Shown here piece after piece: positions 27,538 to 36,564 of a stretch of DNA of 64,000 nt (within the stretch, counting starts at the first letter, position 1; every line of letters begins with the position of its first letter). A program made the position numbers and the translations under genes. This DNA comes from Clostridia bacterium (GTDB taxonomy: Bacteria > Bacillota > Clostridia > Oscillospirales > Acutalibacteraceae), in NCBI GenBank assembly GCA_017397845.1, contig JAFQHU010000002.1, positions 1-64,000 of the forward strand, written 5' to 3'. Below the pieces are notes generated by a model. That model did no database searches and was not told the DNA's origin. It was given only the letters and a program-made list of their open reading frames with translations.

Positions 27538-28269
27538 ATGAACATAAGCGAACTCGTAACCGTTAAAACAGTTGAGGACAGAGATGACCTTGACGAAAAA
27601 CACACTCCCTACAGTGCTGAAATACGGCTGCTTTCCTGTGTCCAGCAGGGTGACATCGACTCACTGATAACACAGCTTAAAAGTTTGGATTCCATCATCA
27701 TTATGGGTAAAATGTCCGACGATGAGCTGATGCAGTACAAATATATGGCGGTCAGTACAATAACACTTGCAACCCGATATGCCATTCAGGGCGGACTGAG
27801 CGAAAACAGAGCCTATGATTTTTCAGACAGAGTAATTAAAACAATCGATAAGCTTACGGACAAAGAAGCAATTATAAAATGTGCAGGTGCGGAAATCGTA
27901 AGGCTTACTCAGGATGTAAAAAAGAATAAACGGCAGCCCGAATTTTCTCCATACATAAGAAAATGCATTAAATACATTAATGAAAATGTTTCCGAAAAAA
28001 TTACAGTTTCTTCTGCCGCCGATTATTGCGGAATATCATCAGATTATCTGTCACAGATATTCAAAAAAGAAATAGGCGAAAAGCTTAGTTCTTATATTCT
28101 GAGACAAAAGCTGGAAAAAGCAAAAATATTGCTTCTCGAAGGAATGAATGCAAAAGAAATTTGTGCCGAGGTCGGTTTTTCCTCGCAAGCATATTTTGTA
28201 ACGGTGTTTAAAAGATTTTATAAAATGACCCCGTCTGAATACACAAAAATTACCGGAATAAATACTTAA
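27538..28269 (+). CDS. AraC-family transcription regulator
   Basis: A 243-residue regulator with a C-terminal double helix-turn-helix (about 140-240): IKYINENVSEKITVSSAADY, CGISSDYLSQIFKKEIGEK, AKEICAEVGFSSQAYFVTVF and KRFYKMTPSEYTK. The N-terminal ~130 residues are not a cupin. They read as a helical sensor with SLDSIIIMGKMSDDELMQY, as in the LytS-associated YesN-like group without a receiver domain. It is encoded between the kinase and the transporter and may control them or itself. Confidence 0.85.
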   Translation: MNISELVTVKTVEDRDDLDEKHTPYSAEIRLLSCVQQGDIDSLITQLKSLDSIIIMGKMSDDELMQYKYMAVSTITLATRYAIQGGLSENRAYDFSDRVIKTIDKLTDKEAIIKCAGAEIVRLTQDVKKNKRQPEFSPYIRKCIKYINENVSEKITVSSAADYCGISSDYLSQIFKKEIGEKLSSYILRQKLEKAKILLLEGMNAKEICAEVGFSSQAYFVTVFKRFYKMTPSEYTKITGINT

Positions 28270-28296
28270 AGCATTTAAATTTTCAGGAGACATGCC

Positions 28297-29406
28297 ATGC
28301 TCAGACATATTAAAATATTCATAAAAAACGAGCCAGTCCTTTTGATTTCGGCTCTGTGTGCAGCGGTAACTGTATTTTTCGTTCCCCCCGACAGAGAATA
28401 TCTCAGTTATATAGACTTCCGAGTATTATCACTTCTGTTCTGTCTTATGGCTGTGGTGGAGGGTTTCAAAAGGGAAGGTGTTTTCGGTGAGCTTACATAC
28501 CGTATTCTTAAAAGTATAAATAACGGTAAGCTCCTCAGCTTTACTTTGGTAATGCTCCCGTTCTTTTCTTCGATGCTCGTTACCAACGACGTAGCCCTTA
28601 TCGTATTTGTCCCCTTTACCGTCGGTCTTCTATCAAAGCTTGGATGTAAAAAAGAAACTGTTCCGCTTATCGTTCTGCAAACAGTAGCGGCAAATCTGGG
28701 CAGTATGGCCACTCCTGTGGGAAATCCGCAAAACCTTTTTCTTTACTCTGCCTTTAATCTCAGTGCAGCAGAATTTTTCCGTGCAATACTTCCTTTGACC
28801 TTTATAAGCTTTGCCGGACTTTCGGCAGCCTCTTTGGCGGTGCTTCCGAAGCAATTGAACATATGCGCCCTGAACCGGGAAAGCATAAACGACAAAAAGC
28901 ATCTTACAGCTTATTTTCTTCTTTTTATATTGGCTCTGCTGACTGTATTCAGAGTTATCCCCTACCCCGTTACTGCGGCTTTAACCTTTATTGTTTTCTT
29001 TTTTTCAGACAGAAAAATATTAAAAAATATCGACTATATGCTTTTGCTGACATTTGTTTGCTTTTTCATTATTTCTGAAAATATGGGCAGAATTGATGCC
29101 TTAAGCACCCTGCTTCAGAAGCTTATGGAGAAAAGTGCTTTGCTGACCGGAGCGGGTGCAAGTCAGATTATAAGCAACGTACCCGCAGCTATGCTTCTGT
29201 CCGGTTTTACCGACAATTGGGAGGAGCTTTTGCAGGGAGTAAATATTGGAGGGCTCGGTACTCCCATAGCCTCATTGGCAAGCCTTATTACCCTGAAGCT
29301 TTATTTGAAAACACCCGATGCAAAGATAATGAGATTCCTCGGTATTTTTACCGTAGCAAATGTGTCAGGACTTATTGTTCTTCTTGCTTTCGCTTGTGTT
29401 CTGTAA
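28297..29406 (+). CDS. Ion-transporter superfamily permease (ArsB/SLC13-like)
   Basis: A 369-residue membrane protein with about ten helices. It has the IT-superfamily signs FSSMLVTNDVALIVFVPFT (first re-entrant region with the ND pair) and NLGSMATPVGNPQNLFLYS (the TPVGNPQNL motif shared by ArsB, NhaD and SLC13 relatives), plus a repeat-2 counterpart SQIISNVPAAMLLSGF and GGLGTPIASLASLI. It is shorter than ArsB. It likely carries an anion or dicarboxylate with Na+ or H+. It is 27 nt after the AraC gene and ends at a strong terminator. Confidence 0.8.
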   Translation: MLRHIKIFIKNEPVLLISALCAAVTVFFVPPDREYLSYIDFRVLSLLFCLMAVVEGFKREGVFGELTYRILKSINNGKLLSFTLVMLPFFSSMLVTNDVALIVFVPFTVGLLSKLGCKKETVPLIVLQTVAANLGSMATPVGNPQNLFLYSAFNLSAAEFFRAILPLTFISFAGLSAASLAVLPKQLNICALNRESINDKKHLTAYFLLFILALLTVFRVIPYPVTAALTFIVFFFSDRKILKNIDYMLLLTFVCFFIISENMGRIDALSTLLQKLMEKSALLTGAGASQIISNVPAAMLLSGFTDNWEELLQGVNIGGLGTPIASLASLITLKLYLKTPDAKIMRFLGIFTVANVSGLIVLLAFACVL

Positions 29407-29411
29407 CAAAA

Positions 29412-29452
29412 AAGCACTCACAGCTTTTTTGTACTGTGAGTGCTTATTTTTA
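29412..29452 (+). terminator. Intrinsic terminator
   Basis: A perfect 12-bp stem (29412-29423 with 29434-29445) is followed by ATTTTTATAAA. Confidence 0.85.
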
Positions 29453-29501
29453 TAAATATATAATTACATAAGCTTAAGATAAAACGATATAAAGAAACAC
29501 A

Positions 29502-29531
29502 TTGACATAATAAAGGTTCATGTGATAAAAT
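29502..29531 (+). promoter_or_regulatory. Promoter of the His-repeat small protein
   Basis: TTGACA (29502-29507) and TAAAAT (29526-29531) with an 18-nt spacer; AAAGGAGG lies before the ATG at 29569. Confidence 0.65.
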
Positions 29532-29568
29532 AAATTCGAATAAAGCAAAAAATAAAGGAGGCATAAAC

Positions 29569-29760
29569 ATGAAGAAAATCTTTATTCCCGTAGCAATAGT
29601 TGTGCTCATTCTCGCAATTATTGCCGTAATTCTCAGCAAAACATCCCCCACGCAAAATCCGGGATACCATGTACACGATGACGGTGTTACTCACTACGAT
29701 GAGGTTCAACCTACTTATCATGTACACGATGATGGTGTTACTCATTACGAAGAGCATTAA
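29569..29760 (+). CDS. 63-residue membrane protein with two His-rich repeats
   Basis: A small gene with its own promoter, strong ribosome site and terminator. Residues 1-22 are a single helix (KKIFIPVAIVVLILAIIAVI) with an N-in, C-out bias. The outer part contains two nearly identical 13-residue units, YHVHDDGVTHYDE and YHVHDDGVTHYEE. The 39-nt DNA units differ at only a few positions. Each unit offers three His plus Asp/Glu, which is consistent with binding a divalent metal at the cell surface. I know no named family for it. It stands alone between a transporter and rnpB. Confidence 0.75.
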   Translation: MKKIFIPVAIVVLILAIIAVILSKTSPTQNPGYHVHDDGVTHYDEVQPTYHVHDDGVTHYEEH

Positions 29761-29767
29761 TTTTTAC

Positions 29768-29805
29768 GGACTGCAGAACATAAAGCTCTGCAGTCCTGAT
29801 TTTTA
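29768..29805 (+). terminator. Intrinsic terminator
   Basis: GGACTGCAGA (29768-29777) pairs with TCTGCAGTCC (29787-29796), followed by TGATTTTTAT. It ends the His-repeat gene just before the rnpB promoter. Confidence 0.8.
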
Positions 29806-29807
29806 TC

Positions 29808-29836
29808 TTGACTTTTTTAATAATTTTATGTAAAAT
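29808..29836 (+). promoter_or_regulatory. rnpB promoter
   Basis: TTGACT (29808-29813), 17 nt, TAAAAT (29831-29836); the RNA start falls near 29844. Confidence 0.75.
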
Positions 29837-29844
29837 ATCTATTC

Positions 29845-30181
29845 GTGAGTGAGTTGGGCAGTCGCGGGTATCGTTATGATACGTGAGGAAAGTCCGAGCT
29901 TCACACGGCAGGGTAACGGTTAACGACCGCCGAGGGCGACCTTAGGGACAGTGCAACAGAAATAAACCGCCGTATTTTTACGGTAAGGATGGAAAGGCGA
30001 GGTAAGAGCTCACCGGCACACAGGAGACTGTGTGGCCATGTAAACCCTACCCGGAGCAACACCGACAGGATATGATACGTCAGCCGGACGCAAACCGAAA
30101 GGTGGCTTGAACCTGTGAGCAATTGCAGGTCTAGATAGATGATTGCCTTAAATGACAGAACTCGGCTTACAGGCTCACTCA
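29845..30181 (+). ncRNA. rnpB: RNase P RNA (type A)
   Basis: Catalytic RNA that trims the 5' ends of pre-tRNAs. GTGAGTGAG at the start pairs with CTCACTC at the end (P1). The universal core is present: GAGGAAAGTCCGAGCTTC near 29885, ACAGAAATAAACCGCC near 29956, GGTAAGAGCTCACCG near 30002, and ATAGATGATTGCC with ACAGAACTCGGCTTAC near 30136-30171, which forms P4. Length of about 337 nt and the overall layout fit the ancestral type A form used by most Clostridia rather than Bacillus type B. Confidence 0.95.
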
Positions 30182-30196
30182 TTTTCTCCGATAATT

Positions 30197-30224
30197 TCAC
30201 CCGACTTTTTCGGGTGATTTTTCT
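30197..30224 (+). terminator. rnpB terminator
   Basis: TCACCCGA (30197-30204) pairs with TCGGGTGA (30210-30217), followed by TTTTTCTG. Confidence 0.85.
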
Positions 30225-30231
30225 GTTTATA

Positions 30232-30261
30232 TTGAAATATCAAACGAATTTATAGTATAAT
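30232..30261 (+). promoter_or_regulatory. recD2 operon promoter
   Basis: TTGAAA (30232-30237), 18 nt, TATAAT (30256-30261); AAGGAGGG precedes the ATG at 30294. Confidence 0.7.
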
Positions 30262-30293
30262 GTAATTTAACAAACAAATAAGGAGGGCAGCAA

Positions 30294-32492
30294 ATGGATA
30301 TTGAAGAAATTATCATTGACGGTATAATTGAAGATATAGTTTACTCAAATCCCGAAAACGGCTACACCGTTATTGATATAAACCATAACAATCAGCTGGT
30401 TACAGCTGTAGGAATAATGCCCTCATGCTGTCCCGGTGAAAAAATCAAGCTAAAGGGCTATTGGACAAAGCACCCTACCTTTGGCACACAGTTTAAAGCT
30501 ACAGCCGCCGAAAGAAGTCTTCCGAAAAGCTCAGGTGATATGCTGCGTTACCTTTCGAGCGGTGCAGTCAAAGGAATCGGCCCGGCTACCGCCATGAAAA
30601 TAATAGAGCGTTTCGGTGAAGATACTTTCGAGGTTTTGGAAAACTCACCCGAAAAGCTGTCAGAAATCAAAGGTATAAGCTTCGATAAAGCGAAGGACAT
30701 GTGCAGACATTTCAAAGAGCAATTTGCCGTAAGAGAGATAATGATTTCTTTGGAAAAATTCGGCATGAGTCCCTCAGAATGTCTTAACGCATACAAAGCA
30801 TTCGGCGCAGCCGCAGTGGAAAGAATAACAGAAAACCCCTATATTCTGTGCAAAGAGGGGCTCGGTATACGTTTCGAAAGAGCCGACGAAATCGCACACA
30901 GCTCCCCCATGGGTATCACACCCGTTTTTCGTCACAGAGCGGGAATTTTACATATTTTAAGACACAATCTCAGGAACGGTCACACCTGTCTTCCCAGAGA
31001 AAAACTTATTATCCCCTCCAAAGAGCTTTTGGGAATCGAGAGAGAAGAAACGCAGGAAATCATAAGTGATCTTATCGAAGATAAAGAGATTATAGAAGAT
31101 TTCTTTGACGAAAAAAGTTATATTTTTCTTCCGGAAGAATATATGGATGAAAAAAGTATTGCAGACCGAATCAAGGTTATGCTGAAATTCCCCCCTGCAC
31201 AGGGAAGAACCGTTGACGAAGATATAAACAAAATCGAGGAAAAGCGGGGCATTAAATTTGAAAGCAAACAAAGAGACGCAATAAAAACAGCTGTCACGCG
31301 TGGTCTTCTTGTTCTCACGGGCGGACCGGGTACGGGTAAAACCACCACACTTAACGGTATATTGGAGCTTTACGAAAAAAAGAAGCTCCGTGTTTTACTC
31401 GCTGCACCCACCGGAAGAGCCGCAATGAGGATGAGTGAGGTTACGGGCAAAGAAGCGAAAACCGTTCACCGACTTCTGGAGGTAGAATGGACCGACGGAA
31501 GTAACAGACCTAAATTTGTACGAAATATGGAAAATCCGCTTGAGGCTGATGCTGTTATTGTCGATGAGCTTTCAATGGTGGACACCCATCTTTTTGCCGC
31601 ACTTTTGGATGCGTTACCCCTCGGATGCAGACTTATAATGGTCGGTGACTCGGATCAGCTTCCCCCGGTAGGTGCAGGCAACGTTTTGCAGGATATTATT
31701 TTTTCGGGACTTTTACCGGTGGTTGCACTTACAGAGGTTTTCAGACAAAGTCTGGAAAGCCTCATCGTCACAAACGCCCATAAAATAGTCAAAGGAGAAT
31801 ACCCTGATCTTTCACATACGGACAAAGATTTCTTTTTCCTTCAGAGAGGCAGTATTTTTCAATCTGCCTCTACGGTGGTTGACCTTTATGTAAACCGCCT
31901 TCCAAAGGCCTACGGCTATAATCCTATTGAAGATATACAGATTATCACTCCATCAAAAAAAGGAGAGCTCGGCACCGTGAGTCTGAATGCTGCATTGCAG
32001 GGAATTCTTAATCCTGCCTCTGAAAGCAAGGAAGAGTTTGCCGGAGGCGGAAAAATTTTCCGTGAAGGCGACAAGGTTATGCAGATAAAAAACAATTATG
32101 ATATTATGTGGACGAGAGGCAAGGAAGCCTCAAGCGGCATTTTCAATGGTGATATCGGCATCATAACCGCCATTAACCATAATGCATCTTTTATGAAAAT
32201 TGATTTTGACGGCAGAATTGCCGTTTATCCTTTTGAAAATGCGGGTGAGCTTGATCTTGCCTACGCCATTACGGTGCATAAAAGTCAAGGTTGTGAATTT
32301 GAGGCTGTCATTATGCCTGTTTGCGCTGTCGTTCCTCAGCTTTCTTACAGGAATCTTCTTTATACGGCGGTAACCAGAGCCAAAACAAGACTCATTTTAG
32401 TCGGAACTCAGGCGCAGATTTATACTATGGTGGATAACGACAAAAAGACCCGGCGTTATTCCGCCCTAAAGCATTTTTTGGAGAGAAAATAA
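30294..32492 (+). CDS. recD2: RecD2-type ATP-dependent DNA helicase
   Basis: 5'-3' superfamily 1B helicase for repair, found in bacteria without RecBC. The 732 residues include the N-terminal OB-like domain (about 1-85, with NPENGYTVIDI) and helix-hairpin-helix repeats (AVKGIGPATAMKIIERFG, LSEIKGISFDKAKDM). Then come Walker A GGPGTGKTTT (about 343), Walker B VDELSMVDTHL, motif III GDSDQLPPVGAGNVL and the late motif YAITVHKSQGCEFEAVIMP. It is the first gene of a run of four same-strand genes; comF follows after 1 nt. Confidence 0.95.
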   Translation: MDIEEIIIDGIIEDIVYSNPENGYTVIDINHNNQLVTAVGIMPSCCPGEKIKLKGYWTKHPTFGTQFKATAAERSLPKSSGDMLRYLSSGAVKGIGPATAMKIIERFGEDTFEVLENSPEKLSEIKGISFDKAKDMCRHFKEQFAVREIMISLEKFGMSPSECLNAYKAFGAAAVERITENPYILCKEGLGIRFERADEIAHSSPMGITPVFRHRAGILHILRHNLRNGHTCLPREKLIIPSKELLGIEREETQEIISDLIEDKEIIEDFFDEKSYIFLPEEYMDEKSIADRIKVMLKFPPAQGRTVDEDINKIEEKRGIKFESKQRDAIKTAVTRGLLVLTGGPGTGKTTTLNGILELYEKKKLRVLLAAPTGRAAMRMSEVTGKEAKTVHRLLEVEWTDGSNRPKFVRNMENPLEADAVIVDELSMVDTHLFAALLDALPLGCRLIMVGDSDQLPPVGAGNVLQDIIFSGLLPVVALTEVFRQSLESLIVTNAHKIVKGEYPDLSHTDKDFFFLQRGSIFQSASTVVDLYVNRLPKAYGYNPIEDIQIITPSKKGELGTVSLNAALQGILNPASESKEEFAGGGKIFREGDKVMQIKNNYDIMWTRGKEASSGIFNGDIGIITAINHNASFMKIDFDGRIAVYPFENAGELDLAYAITVHKSQGCEFEAVIMPVCAVVPQLSYRNLLYTAVTRAKTRLILVGTQAQIYTMVDNDKKTRRYSALKHFLERK

Positions 32493-32493
32493 A

Positions 32494-33225
32494 ATGACAA
32501 AGGCTGAAATAATATCTCGTGTTTTCTTTCCCGCAAAATGTCCGCAGTGCGGTAAAACACTAAAAATAAACGAGAACTTCTGTCTCTGCTGCGGAAGTGA
32601 CGAAGTAAAGCTTTCCGCCGATTGCTGTGAGCATTGCGGAAAGGAAAGAGAGCTTTGCTCCTGTGGCGATAAATTCTCCTCTGAATTACCCCATATTACG
32701 GGTGTTTTCACCTATGACGGAATGATAAAGAATATGCTTCTTTCTTTTAAATTCAGCGGAAGAAAAAATCTTTACCGCTATTTCGGTGACTGTTTGGCGG
32801 AAAAAGTTGCCATCTCATACGCAAATACCGATTTTGATTATGTCACCTTTGTTCCTTCGTCAAACGAAAGTATCAAAGAAAGAGGCTATAATCCCGCACA
32901 GCTTATTGCGGAAAGAACCGCAAAAAAGCTCTTTCTCCCCTGCGAAGAGCTTCTCATAAAAACCAAAGAAACACAAAAACAACACCATCTTAAAGCACAG
33001 GAAAGGATGTCAAACATCAAAGGTTCAGTCAGAATTGCAAAAAGCTCAGATATTCAGGGTAAAACGATTCTTCTGTGTGATGACATCAAAACCACAGGTG
33101 CTACTCTCAGAGAGTGTTCAGATATTCTTTTTAAAAACGGAGCAAAGGATGTTTACTGTGTCACAGTGGCCGTTACATCAAATCTTAATCCTTTTGACCT
33201 TGACAAAGACATTAAAAACAAATAA
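32494..33225 (+). CDS. comF: ComF-family phosphoribosyltransferase-like protein
   Basis: A 243-residue ComFC-like protein linked to handling of imported single-stranded DNA in competence. The N-terminus is a zinc module with four Cys pairs (CPQCGK, CLCC, CEHCGK, CSC). The C-terminus has the phosphoribosyltransferase loop ILLCDDIKTTGATLREC (about 190-206) preceded by KERGYNPAQLIAE. It starts 1 nt after the recD2 stop, so the two are probably translated together and may both act on DNA uptake or repair. Confidence 0.9.
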   Translation: MTKAEIISRVFFPAKCPQCGKTLKINENFCLCCGSDEVKLSADCCEHCGKERELCSCGDKFSSELPHITGVFTYDGMIKNMLLSFKFSGRKNLYRYFGDCLAEKVAISYANTDFDYVTFVPSSNESIKERGYNPAQLIAERTAKKLFLPCEELLIKTKETQKQHHLKAQERMSNIKGSVRIAKSSDIQGKTILLCDDIKTTGATLRECSDILFKNGAKDVYCVTVAVTSNLNPFDLDKDIKNK

Positions 33226-33251
33226 AATCATATAAAAGGACGGTGAAAAGT

Positions 33252-34280
33252 GTGTTCGGACAAAATATAGGAATAGACCTGGGAACAGAAAAAATTACTG
33301 CTTTTGTCGAAGGACGCGGTATTGTTTTATCTGAGGCAAACGCAATCGCCTATGACAATTATAATAATGAAACCTATGCCATCGGAAACGCAGCAGGTGA
33401 AATGGCGGAAAAAACACCCGACGCGCTTACCGTAAAGAAGCCTATTACAGGCGGAGTAATATCCGATTTCTCCGTTATGTCAGAAATACTTGCCCATTAT
33501 ATAACCAAACTATGCGGCAAAAAAATTTTCCGTCCCAATGTGATTATAAGTGCACCAAGCTCCATTACAAAATTAGAAAGAAAAACCGTTATAGAAGCTG
33601 CCTGTGCTGCCGGTGCAGGTAAAGTAAGTGTAATCGATGAACCGGTCATTTCCGCTTTAGGTGCAGGATTATCCATCGATCACCCCCACGGAACAATGGT
33701 TATTGATTTGGGTGCAGGTACCACAGATATTGCAATAATTACCATGGGCACTGTCGCATATGCCGCCTCGCTTAAAATTGCAGGCGACACAATGGACGAA
33801 GCTATTCAGCAATACATTAAAAGAGAAAAGAATATAAATATCGGTACGGTAACAGCAAAAAAACTCAAGCACACAGTTGGCTGTGCTTATAAACGAAGCG
33901 AAGAAATCGAAATAGAGGCCACAGGAAAGAATTATGTAACCGGTATGCCGGAAATTTTCAATATTTCTTCAACAGAAATTTATGAAGCTCTTAAAGATCA
34001 GATAAATATAATTTTTGAAGCAGTCGTAGATGTTATGGAACAGGCTCCGCCTGAGCTTTATTCGGACATATGTCATGAAGGAATCCTTCTGACCGGCGGT
34101 GTAGCCAAGCTTCCCGGTCTGGATAAGGAATTTTCATCGAGACTCGGAATTAAGATAAAGCGTGCCGCTGATCCTGAACATTGTGCTGCAAAGGGTGCAG
34201 GATATATTCTCAGAAATATGAAGGCGATGGAAGACCACGGCTACAGTTTCAGAATGAAGGAGAGTATCAACGGTATATGA
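33252..34280 (+). CDS. MreB/Mbl-like bacterial actin
   Basis: A filament-forming ATPase that guides wall synthesis. I use GTG at 33252 (FGQNIGIDLGTEK follows), 11 nt behind AAAGGA; the in-frame GTG at 33243 is only 2 nt from it. The 342 residues show phosphate-1 IGIDLGT, GGVISDFSVMSEIL, SVIDEPVISALGAGL, phosphate-2 MVIDLGAGTTDIAII, connect-2 ILLTGGVAKLPGLDKEF and GAGYIL. It is more diverged than housekeeping MreB: the usual PSVVA stretch reads SEANAIAYD, and KPITGGVI replaces RPLKDGVI. It is probably a paralog. No mreC or mreD follows. Confidence 0.88.
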   Translation: MFGQNIGIDLGTEKITAFVEGRGIVLSEANAIAYDNYNNETYAIGNAAGEMAEKTPDALTVKKPITGGVISDFSVMSEILAHYITKLCGKKIFRPNVIISAPSSITKLERKTVIEAACAAGAGKVSVIDEPVISALGAGLSIDHPHGTMVIDLGAGTTDIAIITMGTVAYAASLKIAGDTMDEAIQQYIKREKNINIGTVTAKKLKHTVGCAYKRSEEIEIEATGKNYVTGMPEIFNISSTEIYEALKDQINIIFEAVVDVMEQAPPELYSDICHEGILLTGGVAKLPGLDKEFSSRLGIKIKRAADPEHCAAKGAGYILRNMKAMEDHGYSFRMKESINGI

Positions 34281-34329
34281 ATAAAACCGATAAATATGAT
34301 ATACTTTTTAGCAGAAAGACGGTGACAAA

Positions 34330-36564
34330 ATGTATCAATGTGAAGAATATACGAACCTTCAGTTATATAACTTTTTTAATGATTTTTCCGTTATAATGGC
34401 CTTTGTCCTTATTTGTTTTCTTTTTATTTTTAAGAGCAATACACTCGGCCGGGGTTCTGAATACTTTTTAAAAAACATGTCAAAAAACAAAAATAAAAGT
34501 TATCAATTTGTCCGGTTTATTTTCGCAGTTGCTGAAGCATGGCTTCTTTGGTTTGCGCAGATAAAATTAGGTGAATTTAACCGTGTTTTTGGAGATCTTA
34601 TAGGTACCGGTGCTAATTATTTCGGAACACTTTTTATTTCTCCGATCATGGTTTCTCTTTTTGCTCTCCTATTTGGCAGGGATGTTTTCAGGCTGATGGA
34701 TCTTGTTACCATAGTTTATCCCTTTAAGCTTATTTTTGTTAAGCTCGCCTGCTTCTGCGGAGGTTGCTGCCGCGGCTTCGCCTGTTCTTTCGGATTATAC
34801 AACTATTCATCCGAGCAAACAGAGTTTCCTGTCCAATTGGTAGAAATGGCTTTAGCTGCTGTGATTTTTGTTTTTCTTCTTTTCTACAGAAAGAAAGCCA
34901 AAGAAGGTACAATGTTTCCCATATATATAATAATTTACAGTGCTACCAGATTTTTCAGTGAATTTCTGAGGTGTGAAGAAAATGTTTTCTTTATTTTGAA
35001 AAAATATCACATTTTATGTCTTATAGGTATAGCAGTGGGTTTCTTTTTATTGTTTGCTGTCGAAAAATACAAAGAAAAAATACGCCGATTTTACTATGAT
35101 TACTTCGATGCTGTCGAGGATACATTCGACGATATAGCCGTAAGAATGGGAATAAAAAGGAAGAGAGAAATCGTTCACAGCAAAAAAAAGAAAAACACAA
35201 AGCATGTACCTGTTCAGTCTGCCGCCAAAAAACAACGCATTTCCGATATGAAAAAGTGGATTATAATTTGGACACTCGGACTTATCGGACAGATCGGCTG
35301 GAACGTTGAAAGCTCTTGGTTCAATACCTTTGTTTATGAAAAAATAGACAAAAACCCTTCAATTATTACTCCTATGCTCATTATGAGTGCATTTGCCACC
35401 ACCGTATCAATGATTTTTTTCGGTACACTTACTGACCGCACGGGTAAACGCCGCACTTTGGTAAGTACAGGCTTTTTTATCTGGGGTATACTTATTGTAT
35501 GTTTCGGTCTGGCTCAGTATATTGTAAAAAGCAACTTTATTTTAGCTATTGTATATATGGTTATAATGGATATGCTGCTCAGCTTTTTCGGCTCCATGAG
35601 TACCGACATCGGCTACAGCACCTGGCTTACAGATATAATGAACGACAGGAACCGCGGACAAATAGGCGGTGCAATTGCAATTCAGGCTGTACTCGGCTCC
35701 ATGTTGGGCAATATTATCGGCGGATATATAATAGGTACTGAAAACAATTATATGAGGCTGTTTATCGTTATCGGCTCCTTCTTATCCTTTTTCGGAATGA
35801 TTTCAATATTTCTCTTTGATAAAAAGGACGATGTCAAACCATTCATCGAAGGAAGCTTTTTACGGCAATTGCTGAGTGTATTTGATTTCAAAACGCTTAA
35901 GAAAAGCAAAGAATTTTTATGGATTCATGTTGCTGTGGCATTGTTCTTCACCGGTTATAACACCTATTTCCCTCATTTAGGTAATATGCTTATCGATTAT
36001 CTTGACTATTCTGCCACTCAGATGGGTATAATAATGGCAGTGCCTTTGTTGTTTGCCATGCTGGTAACTGTTCCGGTATCAAAGTTCATCAATAATAACA
36101 AATATATCGAAGTTTCATTAGTTTCGATTATAACGGGTCTGATAGGAAATTCCTTTATGTTCAATATCCTTCCGGAGCATATTGATACAGAAAAAACCTT
36201 TAATCTCAGAATCTATTCTGCTATATTTCTTGTAGGTGTAAGCTTTATTATCATGCTGCAGGCTACCAAAACTTGGACAAAGAACCTCTTTCCCAAGAAT
36301 GCAAAGGGAAAATATGAGGGATTATGGGCGATTGCATTTGCATTTATACCCATGCACTCTGGTTCTCTCATAGGTGAATGGGTTATAAAAAATAACGGTG
36401 TAAGCTTTATAAACACCGTTACGGAACGATATGAATATATACCGGACGGAAAGATATTTTTGGTCGGTGCGATAATATCAACATTAAGTATTATACCTAT
36501 TATAATAACAAAAAAATACATCAACAAAAATGAAAGCTCTTTAAAAACAGAAAGCATAAAATAA
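34330..36564 (+). CDS. Lgt-like domain fused to a major facilitator transporter
   Basis: A 744-residue membrane protein. Residues about 90-245 resemble prolipoprotein diacylglyceryl transferase: KLACFCGGCCRGFACSFG in the place of the Lgt GNF/GCC loop, EFPVQLVEMALAAVIF (HPTQLYE-like), and YSATRFFSEFLR with the conserved Arg and Glu-Arg. A basic linker (about 270-305, SKKKKNTKHVP) joins a 12-helix MFS part (about 306-735) with motif A GTLTDRTGKRRTL and SVSFIIMLQ-like late helices. The family His in HPTQ is Phe here (FPVQ), so classic transferase chemistry is doubtful. It lies 49 nt after the MreB-like gene and is convergent with the NRPS unit. Moving a lipid or lipopeptide is possible but unproven. 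Confidence 0.75.
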   Translation: MYQCEEYTNLQLYNFFNDFSVIMAFVLICFLFIFKSNTLGRGSEYFLKNMSKNKNKSYQFVRFIFAVAEAWLLWFAQIKLGEFNRVFGDLIGTGANYFGTLFISPIMVSLFALLFGRDVFRLMDLVTIVYPFKLIFVKLACFCGGCCRGFACSFGLYNYSSEQTEFPVQLVEMALAAVIFVFLLFYRKKAKEGTMFPIYIIIYSATRFFSEFLRCEENVFFILKKYHILCLIGIAVGFFLLFAVEKYKEKIRRFYYDYFDAVEDTFDDIAVRMGIKRKREIVHSKKKKNTKHVPVQSAAKKQRISDMKKWIIIWTLGLIGQIGWNVESSWFNTFVYEKIDKNPSIITPMLIMSAFATTVSMIFFGTLTDRTGKRRTLVSTGFFIWGILIVCFGLAQYIVKSNFILAIVYMVIMDMLLSFFGSMSTDIGYSTWLTDIMNDRNRGQIGGAIAIQAVLGSMLGNIIGGYIIGTENNYMRLFIVIGSFLSFFGMISIFLFDKKDDVKPFIEGSFLRQLLSVFDFKTLKKSKEFLWIHVAVALFFTGYNTYFPHLGNMLIDYLDYSATQMGIIMAVPLLFAMLVTVPVSKFINNNKYIEVSLVSIITGLIGNSFMFNILPEHIDTEKTFNLRIYSAIFLVGVSFIIMLQATKTWTKNLFPKNAKGKYEGLWAIAFAFIPMHSGSLIGEWVIKNNGVSFINTVTERYEYIPDGKIFLVGAIISTLSIIPIIITKKYINKNESSLKTESIK

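Noticed and set aside
26592-29406. An antibiotic-resistance operon (APH kinase) with arsenite pump (ArsB)
   Set aside because: The kinase motifs are those of the broad superfamily, and the permease is shorter than ArsB with no arsR, arsC or arsA nearby, so specific resistance is not supported.
29901-30200. A 99-residue minus-strand open frame
   Set aside because: It is the complement of the RNase P RNA; the + strand shows all conserved RNA elements, a promoter and a terminator.
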